Shown here: in pieces, positions 1 through 5,987 of the stretch
Numbering within the stretch: position 1 is the first letter of the stretch
How the letters are laid out: every line of letters begins with the position of its first letter
NCBI GenBank assembly: GCA_023128635.1
Contig: JAGMDP010000083.1
Coordinates: 1 to 8,251 of the forward strand
Reading direction: 5' to 3'
DNA from: Candidatus Heimdallarchaeota archaeon
Lineage (GTDB): Archaea; Asgardarchaeota; Heimdallarchaeia; JABLTI01
Length of the DNA stretch: 8,251 nt
Translations under genes and position numbers: made by a program
The notes under the pieces: model-generated
What the model was told of the DNA's origin: nothing
The model's input: only the letters and a program-made list of their open reading frames with translations
Databases searched by the model: none

Positions 1-13
1 CATTTAAAGGACC

Positions 14-20
14 GAGGTAG
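14..20 (+). promoter_or_regulatory. Shine-Dalgarno site for the cysteine-rich ORF
   Basis: GAGGTAG lies immediately before TTG at 23. Its GAGGT core can pair with the archaeal 16S rRNA 3' tail, and it decides the TTG start. Confidence 0.45.
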
Positions 21-22
21 AA

Positions 23-229
23 TTGGCAATTATAGAGACGCCCAAAAAACAACTAATTAGAGATAAATCGTTTAAAAGCAAACAATCTTCTATTTTTTGC
101 ACGGACTGTGTTATAGACTGGTGCAAAATACGAAACAAGGTTAGTTATTGCTCTCAGAAATACAGAGGTACAGGATGCTACAGCTGCTCTGACACAAAGT
201 GCTCAGTTAAGAAAATTGCTGGATCCTAA
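23..229 (+). CDS. Small cysteine-rich protein, possible metal-binding (68 aa, TTG start)
   Basis: I do not recognise a family. The frame is closed upstream by TAA at 5-7, and TTG at 23 is the only usable start before residue 2; it lies 4 bases after a GAGGT core (14-18), which favours real translation. The first 25 residues are basic and Lys-rich. The rest carries seven cysteines: C26, C29, C34, C43, C52, C55 and C60. They read CxxCx4C, x8, C, x8, CxxCx4C, so two identical triads flank a central cysteine at exactly equal distance. Such spacing is typical of zinc or iron-sulfur ligands and hard to explain as non-coding chance. No membrane segment or signal peptide is visible. It ends just before a T7 tract and converges on the next gene. 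A non-coding stretch remains possible. Confidence 0.5.
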   Translation: MAIIETPKKQLIRDKSFKSKQSSIFCTDCVIDWCKIRNKVSYCSQKYRGTGCYSCSDTKCSVKKIAGS

Positions 230-234
230 ACATC

Positions 235-245
235 TCTTTTTTTCT
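235..245 (+). terminator. T-tract terminator after the cysteine-rich ORF
   Basis: Seven consecutive T (237-243) begin 8 bases after the TAA stop at 227-229. Archaeal RNA polymerase terminates at such tracts without a hairpin, and none is obvious here. It lies in the 28-base gap between convergent genes. Confidence 0.45.
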
Positions 246-257
246 TATACTCCCTAT

Positions 258-539
258 TCACATTGCATTAAGCAACATATTGAACATGTCATTATCAATT
301 GATTCTAGTTCATCTTTTATTGTGTATTGCTTTTCAATTAATTTCCTAAATTGTTGGAGTTTTTCTTTAGAACAATCCCCTTCCTTAATCATGGCAAAAG
401 AATCATTTACTAAAAGCTCTAGACCATTTAAATCTGTGAATCTAAGTCGAACTATGTCACTAGCCTCTACATCTATTCCTACAATCTCGAAACCTGCATT
501 TGTTAATTTCTCTGTAAGTGTAATTATTTTTTCTTTCAT
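258..539 (-). CDS. Small protein of unknown function (93 aa)
   Basis: No family is recognised. The ATG at 539-537 is preceded by an excellent Shine-Dalgarno site (GAGGTGA, 544-550), so the gene is almost certainly translated. The sequence looks like a compact soluble alpha/beta protein: an N-terminal helix (about 2-15), two probable strands (GFEIVGIDV, about 16-24, and DIVRLRFTD, 28-36), a third (LELLVND, 40-46), then a charged helical C-terminal half (about 57-92) rich in Lys, Glu and Gln. There is one cysteine (C56), and no signal peptide or membrane segment. It lies downstream of EutA on the same strand, but a 258-base gap argues for separate transcription. It converges on the cysteine-rich ORF at 23-229. 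Confidence 0.8.
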   Translation of the reverse strand: MKEKIITLTEKLTNAGFEIVGIDVEASDIVRLRFTDLNGLELLVNDSFAMIKEGDCSKEKLQQFRKLIEKQYTIKDELESIDNDMFNMLLNAM

Positions 540-797
540 TTTGTCACCTCGTAATTATTGGATCAAAGTGTTAATCTTTAAAGTTCAATTTTCAATAATT
601 TGTTTTCAAATGATAAAATTGATCAACCATAAATGAGTGGTCAATTTAACGTAAAATTTTGTTCTTTAAAAACCTCTACTATCAGTAAACTATGTTTGAC
701 TTTTAATCTTTTATGGAAAAATTCTCCGCATATAGTTATAATCATTTTTTAGTGAATTCTATCCCTTATTAAGCATATGTATTAAGAATTTAATTAA
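540..797. other. Intergenic region between the 93-aa gene and EutA
   Basis: This very AT-rich stretch holds the Shine-Dalgarno site of the 93-residue gene and a candidate minus-strand TATA element (TTTTATC, revcomp of about 612-618). It also has an imperfect hairpin: 616-622 pairs with 641-647 over 7 bp, and an inner CCA/TGG pair is offset by a bulge. Minus-strand T5 runs near 718-722 and 667-671 could end the EutA transcript. No ORF or RNA gene is supported. Confidence 0.5.
544..550 (-). promoter_or_regulatory. Strong Shine-Dalgarno site
   Basis: Read on the minus strand this is GAGGTGA followed by CAAA and ATG. It gives seven matched bases to the archaeal anti-Shine-Dalgarno sequence, the best such site in the window, and fixes the start of the 93-residue gene. 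Confidence 0.8.
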
Positions 798-2237
798 CTA
801 ATTCTCAAAAATCAATGTCTTAATGACTACCGGCACTACTTGTTTACTGGCCATGGGTTCGCCTATGTCAATAAAATCTCCTTCTCTTAAGCCAAGTTCG
901 TCGATAGATATGATATTCGTTTTCAATTCTGTTTCTCTTTTCATCACATTACCCACACTATTTCCGATATCATCATTGAAAACTAGAATCAAAGGCATCT
1001 CCTTCTTAACAATTGTAGGAACTGCTGTAACAATTCCTTTTGCAAAGGATTTGAGTCGTTCATAAGATAAGCCAATTGTTTTATGGAAAGACAAGGCAAC
1101 TGGCGCTTCCCCTTCCTTCATATCAATTCTTTTGTAAGCCATATCAATTGCATGTTTGATTTCTTCTTCAGATGGGCTTTCTTGAGGGAGATAAGGCACC
1201 ACAACAGGGATATTTCTTATTGGAAATTCATTATCATCAGTTACTAAGGTTGTTGCACCACTAACCTGTAAAGAATATTGACCTGCCCCAATAACTGTCG
1301 CACGAATTAATTCTAGAGGTTCATGTAATTTGAGTTTACTTTTCTGGCTTTGCTTCTTGATTTCTTTAGCAACTTCCTTCCCTATATCATCATAATATTC
1401 TTTGGTTTTACCATAAATGTATTCAGCGACTCCACCAGAAAAGGAAAAGAGATCTACTTTTCCATCAAAAGTCAATAAAGGAGTCATCATAATTTTCATT
1501 GTTACTTGAGAAATGTTGTCTTGCTTAGTTATGACCTCAATTAGAGCTTTTACTAATCCCTTTGCTATTTGTTCTTTATTTTCTTTTGAAATAGGTTTTC
1601 CAATTTCTACTATTATACCAAGATCGTTTGCAACAAGTTGTGCTGCAGGTTCTATTTTCTCAACAATGTAGTCGGAACCAGTAGTAACCAATAACCTTCC
1701 GCCAACATTTATACAAGCAGTATCTATGATATCTCCATCAGGAGAAATAACAGCAATATTTGAAGTTCCACCACCTGTATCAATATTCATAATGGTTTTT
1801 TTCAATTTCTTTGCTTGAGTTACAGCACCACTACCCATAGCTGCAATGACTGATTCAAAATTTGGTCCTGCTGTTGCTGCAACAAATTTGCCTGCCTCAG
1901 CAGCTAGTAAACTTACAATTTTTTCAGCATTCTTCTTTTTTGCAGTTTCCCCGGTTACAATAACTGCTCCAGTATCTATATCTGTTTTAGTAATTCCTGC
2001 ACTAGTGAATTCCTTTTGAAATATCTTGGATAATTCATCGAAATCAATAGTTTCCTTATCGATAAGAGGAGTCAAGTAAATATTCCCGCGATAAAGGATT
2101 TTACGATTAACAATCTCAAATTTCTTTGAGGATCGACTCATTTGCTTAACAAGATGTAATTTTGAGAAAACCATGTGTGATGTTGTAGTGCCAACATCTA
2201 TGCCTACAGAAGTAATAAACAGCTCTTGAACAGTCAT
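798..2237 (-). CDS. eutA: Ethanolamine ammonia-lyase reactivating factor EutA
   Basis: EutA is an ATP-dependent chaperone-like protein that releases damaged cobalamin from ethanolamine ammonia-lyase (EutBC) so that fresh adenosylcobalamin can bind. At 479 residues it is close to the roughly 467 of the enteric protein and appears complete. It has the actin-like/ASKHA nucleotide-binding fold: phosphate-1 loop GIDVGTTTSH (12-21), VTGETAK (94-100), phosphate-2 motif NIDTGGGTSN (151-160), NVGGRLL (177-183), adenosine motif FSGGV (266-270), and RATVIGAGQYSLQVSG (312-327). The C-terminal family signatures RNIPVVVPY (341-349), FIDIGEP (455-461) and VVPVVIKTL (467-475) are also present. It is soluble and cytoplasmic. 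ATG at 2237 starts just before the first strand; the ribosome site is weak. No eutB or eutC lies in the window, which is unusual for eutA. The HEAT-repeat gene is 104 bases upstream on the same strand. Confidence 0.93.
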   Translation of the reverse strand: MTVQELFITSVGIDVGTTTSHMVFSKLHLVKQMSRSSKKFEIVNRKILYRGNIYLTPLIDKETIDFDELSKIFQKEFTSAGITKTDIDTGAVIVTGETAKKKNAEKIVSLLAAEAGKFVAATAGPNFESVIAAMGSGAVTQAKKLKKTIMNIDTGGGTSNIAVISPDGDIIDTACINVGGRLLVTTGSDYIVEKIEPAAQLVANDLGIIVEIGKPISKENKEQIAKGLVKALIEVITKQDNISQVTMKIMMTPLLTFDGKVDLFSFSGGVAEYIYGKTKEYYDDIGKEVAKEIKKQSQKSKLKLHEPLELIRATVIGAGQYSLQVSGATTLVTDDNEFPIRNIPVVVPYLPQESPSEEEIKHAIDMAYKRIDMKEGEAPVALSFHKTIGLSYERLKSFAKGIVTAVPTIVKKEMPLILVFNDDIGNSVGNVMKRETELKTNIISIDELGLREGDFIDIGEPMASKQVVPVVIKTLIFEN

Positions 2238-2284
2238 AATCCGTTTAATTATTAAATCAATTTTTATCCTTTTCTAATAATATT

Positions 2285-2298
2285 GAATTTAAAAAAAC
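2285..2298 (-). promoter_or_regulatory. TATA-like box of eutA, overlapping a T-tract
   Basis: On the minus strand this reads GTTTTTTTAAATTC. It is centred about 55 bases before the eutA ATG, which would give a leader of roughly 25-30 bases. The same T7 run falls about 45 bases after the stop of the upstream HEAT gene and could also terminate that transcript. This is inferred from position and composition only. Confidence 0.4.
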
Positions 2299-2341
2299 TG
2301 TTTGCCGGGTCTAGGAGCTCATATTTCAAGATAATGAGTGC

Positions 2342-3505
2342 TTATTTCCCTAAGCCCATTTCTTTTACCATTTCTTTCTCGTTTTTATATCCTTGATTTT
2401 TAGCGATTCTTTCGAGAGTACTCTTAATCTTTTCTTGAACTTCAAGATCGGATTCTGTTTCTAAAGTCTCAAGAAGAACTTGTACACATTTCTTAGTTTT
2501 TGGGACGAGTTGTCCAACTGATAATGCTGCTGTTTTTCTCACACGGACACTTTCATCATCTTTTAAAACATCAAGTAATGTATTTGCTGCTTTTTTGTAC
2601 TGCATGAATCCAAGAGATAAACATGACCAGTAACGCACAGTTTCATCTTCATCTTCATCCGTTAATAATTCAAGGAAAATTTCTGCTGCTCTTTTATCTC
2701 CTATTTCTCCTAATGCATAAGCTATTGCTCTACGACTTTCTACATTCTGACTCTTTTGCAAGAAACTTATCAGTGGTTCAACTGCAATTGGATCCTTTAA
2801 TCTTCCCAATGCTGTTGCGGTTTTCACTGAAACACCAATTCCATTGTCATTTTCTAAAGCAAAAATTAAATCTGGAACTACACGTTTTTCTCCAATTAAA
2901 CCTAAAGCTTCTGCTGCTTGGCCTCTAACCCAAGCTTCTTTGTCATCCTTTAGAATTTTCAATAATGGATCTATTGCTTTCGAATCCCCTATCATCCCTA
3001 GCGCCTGGGCTACATTTTCTCGAATCTCTCCATCCTTATTATCGAGCATTCGTAATAAATCATCTAGAGCCTGTGTTGCCTTTAGCATACCAAGGGCATT
3101 AGCTACTTCAATTACAATAGATGGATCTTTTGATGTTTTTAGTGCCTTTATTAGGGTAGGTATCGCAGTTGGGTCCCCTATATTACCTAAAGCTTTTGCT
3201 GAACTTTTCCTTAAGATTGTTAAATGATCTTTTAGCAAGATATCATGTAGCAACTTAATACTTTGAGTTGCTTTTCCTTTCCCAAGAACCTTAATTGCAT
3301 CCCTTCGTATTTTCCAATCAGAATCATTTTTAGCTATCTCTAATAAAAATCCTTGAACAGCTTCTTTTTCTTTCTCTAATGAATCTAATAATTCAGTTTC
3401 TTTCTTATTTAGTAATAAAAGCCTAATCTCATCATTAGTAGTCAATTTTTCATCCCCATGAATTAGTAAGGAAATTATAATGTCTGTTAGTACATCGTTT
3501 CTCAA
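2342..3505 (-). CDS. HEAT-repeat protein (PBS-lyase HEAT type)
   Basis: This is a 387-residue soluble protein made almost wholly of about nine to ten helical repeats of 31-34 residues, from about residue 64 to 370. They follow the pattern VRxxAAxALGxIGDxxAxxPLLxxLKD, as in the units starting near 98, 131, 161, 193, 225, 257, 290 and 321. This is the short HEAT repeat (E-Z/PBS-lyase type), which builds a curved protein-binding scaffold. No catalytic domain, signal or membrane segment is fused to it. Residues 1-60 are a less regular helical cap, and the tail (370-387) is charged. The start is TTG at 3505; a TAG two codons upstream closes the frame, and no in-frame ATG exists near the N-terminus. 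No Shine-Dalgarno site is seen, so it may be leaderless. It lies upstream of eutA on the same strand, but its partner is unknown. Confidence 0.88.
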   Translation of the reverse strand: MRNDVLTDIIISLLIHGDEKLTTNDEIRLLLLNKKETELLDSLEKEKEAVQGFLLEIAKNDSDWKIRRDAIKVLGKGKATQSIKLLHDILLKDHLTILRKSSAKALGNIGDPTAIPTLIKALKTSKDPSIVIEVANALGMLKATQALDDLLRMLDNKDGEIRENVAQALGMIGDSKAIDPLLKILKDDKEAWVRGQAAEALGLIGEKRVVPDLIFALENDNGIGVSVKTATALGRLKDPIAVEPLISFLQKSQNVESRRAIAYALGEIGDKRAAEIFLELLTDEDEDETVRYWSCLSLGFMQYKKAANTLLDVLKDDESVRVRKTAALSVGQLVPKTKKCVQVLLETLETESDLEVQEKIKSTLERIAKNQGYKNEKEMVKEMGLGK

Positions 3506-3519
3506 ATGCTAATAATCGA

Positions 3520-3529
3520 TTAATTTAAC
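3520..3529 (-). promoter_or_regulatory. Candidate TATA box of the HEAT gene
   Basis: On the minus strand GTTAAATTAA is centred about 20-25 bases before the TTG start at 3505. With the usual archaeal spacing, transcription would begin at or near the start codon, in keeping with a leaderless message and the missing Shine-Dalgarno site. It overlaps the inverted repeat at 3522-3544. Confidence 0.4.
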
Positions 3530-3544
3530 AAAATCTGTTAAATT
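3522..3544. promoter_or_regulatory. Inverted repeat, possible operator in the divergent promoter region
   Basis: Exact 9-bp arms AATTTAACA (3522-3530) and TGTTAAATT (3536-3544) flank a 5-base centre. They overlap the candidate TATA box of the HEAT gene, a position from which a dimeric regulator could block TBP. The gene it would control on the other side, comB, starts about 150 bases away. Arms this long can arise by chance in AT-rich DNA. Confidence 0.4.
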
Positions 3545-3636
3545 CAACAACTTCACATAATTCTAAGCTATTTTTGAATTAACAATTAACTAACCCTTTT
3601 TCATCTTTTCTATTTCAAGGAGAAAAACAATGAAAT

Positions 3637-3644
3637 GTTATAAC
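3637..3644 (+). promoter_or_regulatory. Candidate TATA box of the comB-like gene
   Basis: GTTATAAC lies within the exact palindrome TGTTATAACA (3636-3645), about 55 bases before the ATG at 3696. It would give a leader of about 30 bases containing the AAGGTG site. A second AT-rich element (3655-3664) is too close to keep that site in the leader. Confidence 0.4.
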
Positions 3645-3683
3645 AGAGCAATTCCTTAAAAATAGAAAATAAGTGTAAAACGC

Positions 3684-3689
3684 AAGGTG
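3684..3689 (+). promoter_or_regulatory. Shine-Dalgarno site of the comB-like gene
   Basis: AAGGTG, six bases before ATG at 3696, supports that start. Confidence 0.6.
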
Positions 3690-3695
3690 TAACTA

Positions 3696-4475
3696 ATGGA
3701 AGTCTTAGTTTGTGGAAATTACGAAGGATCAAAGTTAGCAGCAGACTCGAAAGGAATCGCAATTGTAGTTGATGTTCTAAGAGCAAGTACCACTATTCCT
3801 GTGGCAATGGCTAAAGGCATTGAGATATTTTATGTGGCGAAAGAAGTCGAAGATGTCCGATTAACACAAACAGAATTAGACACACTAATTATTGGTGAAA
3901 GAGGGTGTGTAAAACTTTCAGGTTTTGATTTTGGTAATAGTCCAGTGGAAATGTCTACTCAAACAGAATTCAGAAAAAATATTTCCGCATTTACTTCCTC
4001 AACTGGCTCTAAAAGAGTGGTAGAAGCCATTGGCTCACAGATAACAATAATTGGTTCAATCATTAATGCAAAAGCTGTGGCGGAAAAAGTGATTGAACTT
4101 TCAAAACAATTATCTGAAGAATTGAAAGTTGTTATAATCCCAACGTTTACACATGGATCTCTTATTGAAAATGAAAATACCGAAGATCAAATAGGTTCTC
4201 TTTTAATTGCACGAGAGTTTTTAAGAGCAGGTGTTGAACTTTCAACAGAGCTTAAAGAAGAAATTTCTTTTCTAGAGCAAAAAATGAGTAAACAGTCACT
4301 TACTAAAATTCTTGAAGAAACAGAACATGGCAAGAAACTCATAAATTTAAAGTTTAAACATGACATTGAATTCTGCAGCCGACTAAATGAGTTCACTCAA
4401 ATTCCAATATCAAGAAATGACGTTTTTGCATTATCAAATGGAAATAATGTTGTAAAATTAATTTTAGAGAAATAA
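3696..4475 (+). CDS. comB: ComB-family 2-phosphosulfolactate phosphatase
   Basis: ComB removes phosphate from 2-phosphosulfolactate to give sulfolactate, the second step of the PEP-dependent coenzyme M route; it is a Mg-dependent cytoplasmic enzyme. At 259 residues it is slightly longer than usual. Family signatures are in order: DVLRASTTI (26-34), GERG (67-70), GFDFGNSPVE (76-85), a TSSTGS stretch (100-105) where many homologues have a TTNGT-like motif, a SLIENENTEDQIG acidic segment (155-167), and a C-terminal HGKKLINLKF...DIEFC (211-227). ATG at 3696 follows AAGGTG by six bases. No comA, comC or comDE lies nearby, so coenzyme M synthesis cannot be concluded; ComB homologues also occur in organisms that make only sulfolactate or have no known use for it. 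The gene converges on the ABC permease with a 28-base gap. Confidence 0.85.
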   Translation: MEVLVCGNYEGSKLAADSKGIAIVVDVLRASTTIPVAMAKGIEIFYVAKEVEDVRLTQTELDTLIIGERGCVKLSGFDFGNSPVEMSTQTEFRKNISAFTSSTGSKRVVEAIGSQITIIGSIINAKAVAEKVIELSKQLSEELKVVIIPTFTHGSLIENENTEDQIGSLLIAREFLRAGVELSTELKEEISFLEQKMSKQSLTKILEETEHGKKLINLKFKHDIEFCSRLNEFTQIPISRNDVFALSNGNNVVKLILEK

Positions 4476-4479
4476 CGAA

Positions 4480-4492
4480 AATAAAGAAAAAA
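4480..4492 (-). terminator. T-rich terminator after the ABC permease
   Basis: On the minus strand TTTTTTCTTTATT starts about 11 bases after the TAG stop (4506-4504), in the short gap between convergent genes. There is no hairpin. Confidence 0.4.
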
Positions 4493-4503
4493 GGGATATT
4501 TTG

Positions 4504-5559
4504 CTATTTTAGCTTTGGATCCAAAGCATCCCTTAAAGCATCACCCAAAAGGTTGAAGCCTAACATCGTTATGAAGATCATTAAAGCAGGAAACGTCGGC
4601 ATCCACCAATAGGTTAACAAGACATCTCTGTAAGCAGCAAGATCATCGCCCCAAGAAACTGCAGTAGGATCACCAAACCCAAAGAATGCAAGTCCAGTAA
4701 TACTCATAATTGTGCCTGCAATGCCAAGACTTGTAATAATGATAATTGGGGATAAAGCATTTGGTAAGATATGTCTGAAAACTATCCGAGTATCCTTAGC
4801 ACCTAAAGCACGTTCCGCTTCTACAAATTCACGAGCTTTAAGACTTAGGACAGTGCTTCTAACAATTAAACTAATACCACCCCATTGTATTAAACCTAAA
4901 ATAGTTAGAACAATAATATAGTAAGCTCCTTCGAACTTGAAAAATCCAATGTCCCTGAAAAGTGATACAGCAAAAATGAATAATATAAAATCTGGCAAAC
5001 CAATAATAACTTCATTTAATCTCTGAATAATGTCATCGAATAATCCACCATAGAATCCTGATATTGCCCCAACAATTGTACCAATTATAGTAGAGAAGAC
5101 TTGTCCCACTACACCTAAAGTCAAAGAAAGTGGAGTGCCAAAAATCATTCTAGAAAAGATGTCATGACCTAAAGAATCAGTACCAAAAGGATATTGGGCA
5201 TTGGGTGGAGTAATTTCATCACCTACGAGAATATGTTTTGGATGGGCAATTAATCGTAAGTACTTATCTGTCCCCGGAATCCATATCTCAATAAAATAAT
5301 TGTGGAAATCCCAAGGATCACCAGTAGGATTATTCAGCCCAAGTAAAGCATCATATTGTAGTATAAGAAATGCAACAACACCAATGACTACTAGCGCAAT
5401 AACTAAGCCAAAACCGAACATTCCGAGGGAATCCTTTCTCATTCTCCTATAAGTAATAGACCAAAGATTGGAACCTTCTACAAGCTTTAAGGTTTCGAGA
5501 ATTTCTACTTCACGATCAGAATGTTTTGTTAGTGACTCTTGTTGTGATGACGATGCCAT
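4504..5559 (-). CDS. ABC transporter permease, DppC/OppC family
   Basis: This is a membrane permease of a peptide/nickel-type (Dpp/Opp) ABC importer. It has the OppC N-terminal segment with the first helix (about 48-68) after a polar 45-residue cytoplasmic start, the family signature FGTDSLGHDIFSRMIFG (125-141), and core helices (about 143-165, 188-203, 216-235, 272-295 and 322-340). The cytoplasmic EAA coupling loop, which docks the ATPase, is EAERALGAKDTRIVFRHILP (247-266). The protein ends with the usual LGDALRDALDPK. At 351 residues it is longer than the usual 280-310, mainly from an enlarged outer loop (69-124). ATG at 5559 is the only usable start, with a stop six codons upstream. DppB, ATPases and a binding protein are missing on both sides: ComB converges downstream, and a divergent gene lies upstream. 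It must pair with subunits encoded elsewhere; the substrate cannot be told. Confidence 0.92.
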   Translation of the reverse strand: MASSSQQESLTKHSDREVEILETLKLVEGSNLWSITYRRMRKDSLGMFGFGLVIALVVIGVVAFLILQYDALLGLNNPTGDPWDFHNYFIEIWIPGTDKYLRLIAHPKHILVGDEITPPNAQYPFGTDSLGHDIFSRMIFGTPLSLTLGVVGQVFSTIIGTIVGAISGFYGGLFDDIIQRLNEVIIGLPDFILFIFAVSLFRDIGFFKFEGAYYIIVLTILGLIQWGGISLIVRSTVLSLKAREFVEAERALGAKDTRIVFRHILPNALSPIIIITSLGIAGTIMSITGLAFFGFGDPTAVSWGDDLAAYRDVLLTYWWMPTFPALMIFITMLGFNLLGDALRDALDPKLK

Positions 5560-5618
5560 ATAAACGAACCCGCTTTATCACCAATTTAATGTGCGGTAAC
5601 ATCCTAAACACTTTAACT

Positions 5619-5630
5619 CTTATCTAAAAG
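5619..5630 (-). promoter_or_regulatory. Candidate TATA box of the permease gene
   Basis: CTTTTAGATAAG on the minus strand lies about 65 bases before the permease ATG. It is a weak match, chosen by position. A GGTGAT (5582-5577) lies too far (17 bases) upstream to be a normal ribosome site. Confidence 0.3.
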
Positions 5631-5648
5631 CATATCGCTTCGTATGAG

Positions 5649-5656
5649 TATATAAG
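5649..5656 (+). promoter_or_regulatory. TATA box of the 85-aa gene
   Basis: TATATAAG is the clearest archaeal TATA box in the window. The expected transcription start is near 5677-5683, giving a leader of roughly 40 bases before ATG at 5720. Confidence 0.65.
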
Positions 5657-5719
5657 TAGTAGATTATCTAGGGAGATTTTTTATGCTAAAAAAGAATAAA
5701 ATAACTAGGTAAAGAAAAA

Positions 5720-5977
5720 ATGTCAACATACTTCAAATTCTTCTTTGTAAAAGCAGTAGGAAATGGTTCATTATTTGTCGGACCAAAATATTCTGTCCTA
5801 GAAGACTCGAAAGAAAAAGAAGAATTAATGCTGCAAACACACAAGACATTAAAGGATGCAGCAATTGACGTATCCCGGGTAATGGAAGATGAGGATTATG
5901 GAGAGTTGAGATTTTATATCAATAATAAACTAGAAAAAGCCTTAGAAATACTACGTGAAATAGATGAAGAATTTTGA
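5720..5977 (+). CDS. Small acidic protein of unknown function (85 aa)
   Basis: No family is recognised. A short hydrophobic, probably beta-stranded N-terminus (YFKFFFVKAVGNGSLFVG, 4-21) is followed by an acidic, helical region: a helix at about 30-56 rich in Glu and Lys, a break at EDEDYGELR, and a second helix at about 66-83. The length of the hydrophobic patch and its Lys and Gly residues argue against a membrane anchor. AGGT at 5707-5710 lies 9 bases before ATG, a modest ribosome site, and a strong TATA box sits about 70 bases upstream. The TGA ends 10 bases before the 3' end of the convergent tRNA gene. It could be a small regulatory or adaptor protein, but nothing in the sequence decides this. 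Confidence 0.75.
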   Translation: MSTYFKFFFVKAVGNGSLFVGPKYSVLEDSKEKEELMLQTHKTLKDAAIDVSRVMEDEDYGELRFYINNKLEKALEILREIDEEF

Positions 5978-5987
5978 AAAGAAGAAT
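5971..5987 (-). terminator. T-rich tract after tRNA-Asn
   Basis: The minus strand reads ATTCTTCTTTTCAAAAT directly after CCA. It is T-rich but short, and it overlaps the last codons of the convergent 85-residue gene. Confidence 0.3.

Noticed and set aside
1..60. Open frame of 19 codons ending in TAG, possible tail of a gene starting before the window
   Set aside because: Too short to recognise, and it would overlap the cysteine-rich ORF by 38 bases. It cannot be told from chance without the upstream sequence.
280..636. Plus-strand open frame of 118 codons
   Set aside because: Antisense to the 93-residue gene, which has a near-perfect Shine-Dalgarno site. The product is Ser/Phe-rich, as expected from the reverse of a Lys/Glu-rich coding strand.
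616..647. Imperfect hairpin in the intergenic region, considered as a small RNA or riboswitch
   Set aside because: The stem is broken by a bulge, lies in very AT-rich DNA and matches no RNA family I recognise. There is no cobalamin-riboswitch-like conserved core near eutA.
2244..2256. TTTAAT/ATTAAA palindrome just before the eutA start
   Set aside because: Only 6-bp arms made of A and T; such matches are common by chance at this base composition.
2623..3227. Two plus-strand open frames opposite the HEAT gene
   Set aside because: They are shadows of the repeated HEAT codons. Low-complexity Leu/His- and Ser/Ala-rich products follow from the periodic opposite strand.
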